From assembly GCA_022563685.1 (NCBI GenBank), contig JADFMY010000004.1, forward strand, positions 1 to 58,779: a DNA stretch of 58,779 nt, in the 5' to 3' direction. The notes under the pieces are model-generated. The model ran no database searches. It was given only the letters and a program-made list of their open reading frames with translations, and had not been told where the DNA came from. Positions 57,864 through 58,779 of the stretch are shown here, in pieces. The first letter of the stretch is position 1. Each line of letters opens with the position of its first letter. Origin of the DNA: Pseudomonadota bacterium. GTDB lineage: Bacteria; Pseudomonadota; Gammaproteobacteria; GCA-001735895. Made by a program: the position numbers and the translations under genes.

Positions 57864-58779
57864 TTCAAACCAAATTCCAGCAAGAAAAATCAAACTTAAA
57901 ATTCCAATGATTAACCAATTTATTGGAATGGAAAATTCAGGATTCCTATCACCTTTTTCTTTAGCCTTAAGATTGGTTAATAAAATTAAAATTCCTGCCA
58001 AACCGCCTGAAATAACTCCTCCTATTCCTAAAATTTTAACAAAATCTGCTAACTTAAAAAATGAAACAGCAAGATAAAGAAATAATGGGAGTAAAGAAAC
58101 AAAGTAAAAAGACCATTTCTTCTTATTAAAATCAAAAATAAAAATATCTCTTAGTGAAAAACTTAAAACAAAATAACTAGTAAGCATTGTAAAAATACCC
58201 AAGATTATAATTATATTTCCAAAAGAAATTGTAGCAACTTGTTCAACAGCATTTCCTAAAACTCCTACAAAAACATAAGTAAAAATAACATACAATATCA
58301 CTGGTATTAATGCCCCCACTAAAATAGCTTTTTTTAGTAAATTTTCTTGTCCTTTAATTTCCATTCTTAATTCAGGAATTGATGTAAATCCAAGTAAAGC
58401 AAACATAATAACACCAAAAGGCAAGAAAAAATTAGATAAATCATACTGAACAAAATTACTTATATTAACATCCGGTATAAATTTGAAAAATATTATAAAA
58501 ATGATTGAAATAATTATTAAAACACCCCATAATTCTATTTTCTTTAACTCTTTTAATCCTTTACTTAAAAGCAGTGTCATAACAAACCAAAAACCTACTG
58601 CAAAATGTATTGAATAGTCTAAATTACCAAAAAAAAGTATTGAAAAACTTTGTCCTTCTCCTATTAAATAAGCAAGTAAAGCAGAATAAATTCCAAAGGC
58701 CACAGTGATGAACATAATAATTTCCCATTTCTTACCCAAATACTTCCCAGCATAACCTGGAAGATGATGTATTTTCTTG
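57855..58779 (-). CDS. Aromatic amino-acid permease-like membrane protein (5' end outside window)
   Basis: At least 308 codons continue past the window end (reading KKIHHLPGYAGKYLGKKWE before the first in-window TTG at 58739). About nine hydrophobic helices with an APC-fold layout; MFALLGFTSIPELRMEIKGQ matches the tryptophan/tyrosine permease group common in small archaeal genomes. Substrate is not determinable. It overlaps the gatB 3' end by nine bases, convergent. Strongly AT-rich like gatB and unlike the rest of the window. Confidence 0.75.
   Translation of the reverse strand, partial: KKIHHLPGYAGKYLGKKWEIIMFITVAFGIYSALLAYLIGEGQSFSILFFGNLDYSIHFAVGFWFVMTLLLSKGLKELKKIELWGVLIIISIIFIIFFKFIPDVNISNFVQYDLSNFFLPFGVIMFALLGFTSIPELRMEIKGQENLLKKAILVGALIPVILYVIFTYVFVGVLGNAVEQVATISFGNIIIILGIFTMLTSYFVLSFSLRDIFIFDFNKKKWSFYFVSLLPLFLYLAVSFFKLADFVKILGIGGVISGGLAGILILLTNLKAKEKGDRNPEFSIPINWLIIGILSLIFLAGIWFELF

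Overview
Most of this window (1 to about 56.8 kb) reads as one stretch of a gammaproteobacterial chromosome of medium G+C, probably from an uncultured aquatic lineage. The evidence is gene content and order: yggS-proC-yggT next to pilT/pilU, the pil-chp chemosensory cluster pilG-H-I-J-chpA-chpC beside gshB, and the run gshB-apbE-tonB-yqgE-ruvX-pyrR-pyrB-pyrC'. The last 2 kb (from about 56.8 kb) is strikingly AT-rich and carries a gatB fragment and an amino-acid permease that look archaeal (DPANN-like). Both genes touching the junction are broken, so I read it as an assembly chimera.

Layout. 0-3.1 kb: 5' part of an OxyR-like regulator gene, a TerB-like gene, and a minus-strand operon yggS-proC-yggT. 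3.3-6.8 kb: three tandem pilus-retraction ATPases (one PilT, two PilU-like). 6.7-13.7 kb: minus-strand pyrimidine and redox genes, with a dihydroorotase homologue that has lost its metal ligands. 14.1-23.9 kb: the twitching-motility chemosensory system ending in a 1884-residue hybrid CheA. 24.1-27.6 kb: metK-ahcY-rsmE, with an S-adenosylhomocysteine riboswitch in front of ahcY and a frameshift in rsmE. 27.9-33.8 kb: tkt-gapA-pgk-pyk, the lower glycolytic/pentose-phosphate block. 33.9-42 kb: a small conserved protein, an AT-richer DUF2130 gene, rarD, bioD, rapA and glpK. 42.1-47.1 kb: a TetR-controlled envelope-export operon (RND pump, LolA-like carrier, outer-membrane barrel) with two spaced operators over a strong promoter. 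47.2-51.4 kb: enoyl-CoA hydratase, acyl-CoA synthetase, CoA-binding protein, metY. 51.8-56.8 kb: purC, divergent purE-purK, a methyltransferase, a cytochrome c, rpe and a truncated gph.

The most unusual non-coding content is a 151-bp element present twice (333-483 and 23882-24032). The copies are about 95 percent identical, fold as five consecutive hairpins, have inverted termini, and are each flanked by a perfect 4-bp palindromic duplication (TTAA, CTAG). It looks like a non-autonomous mobile element (MITE). One copy landed next to a -10 box and the other exactly at the stop codon of chpC. At least four other palindromic intergenic elements occur at 11.6, 29.9, 51.5 and 51.6 kb. I see no CRISPR array, rRNA, tRNA, prophage or complete insertion sequence.
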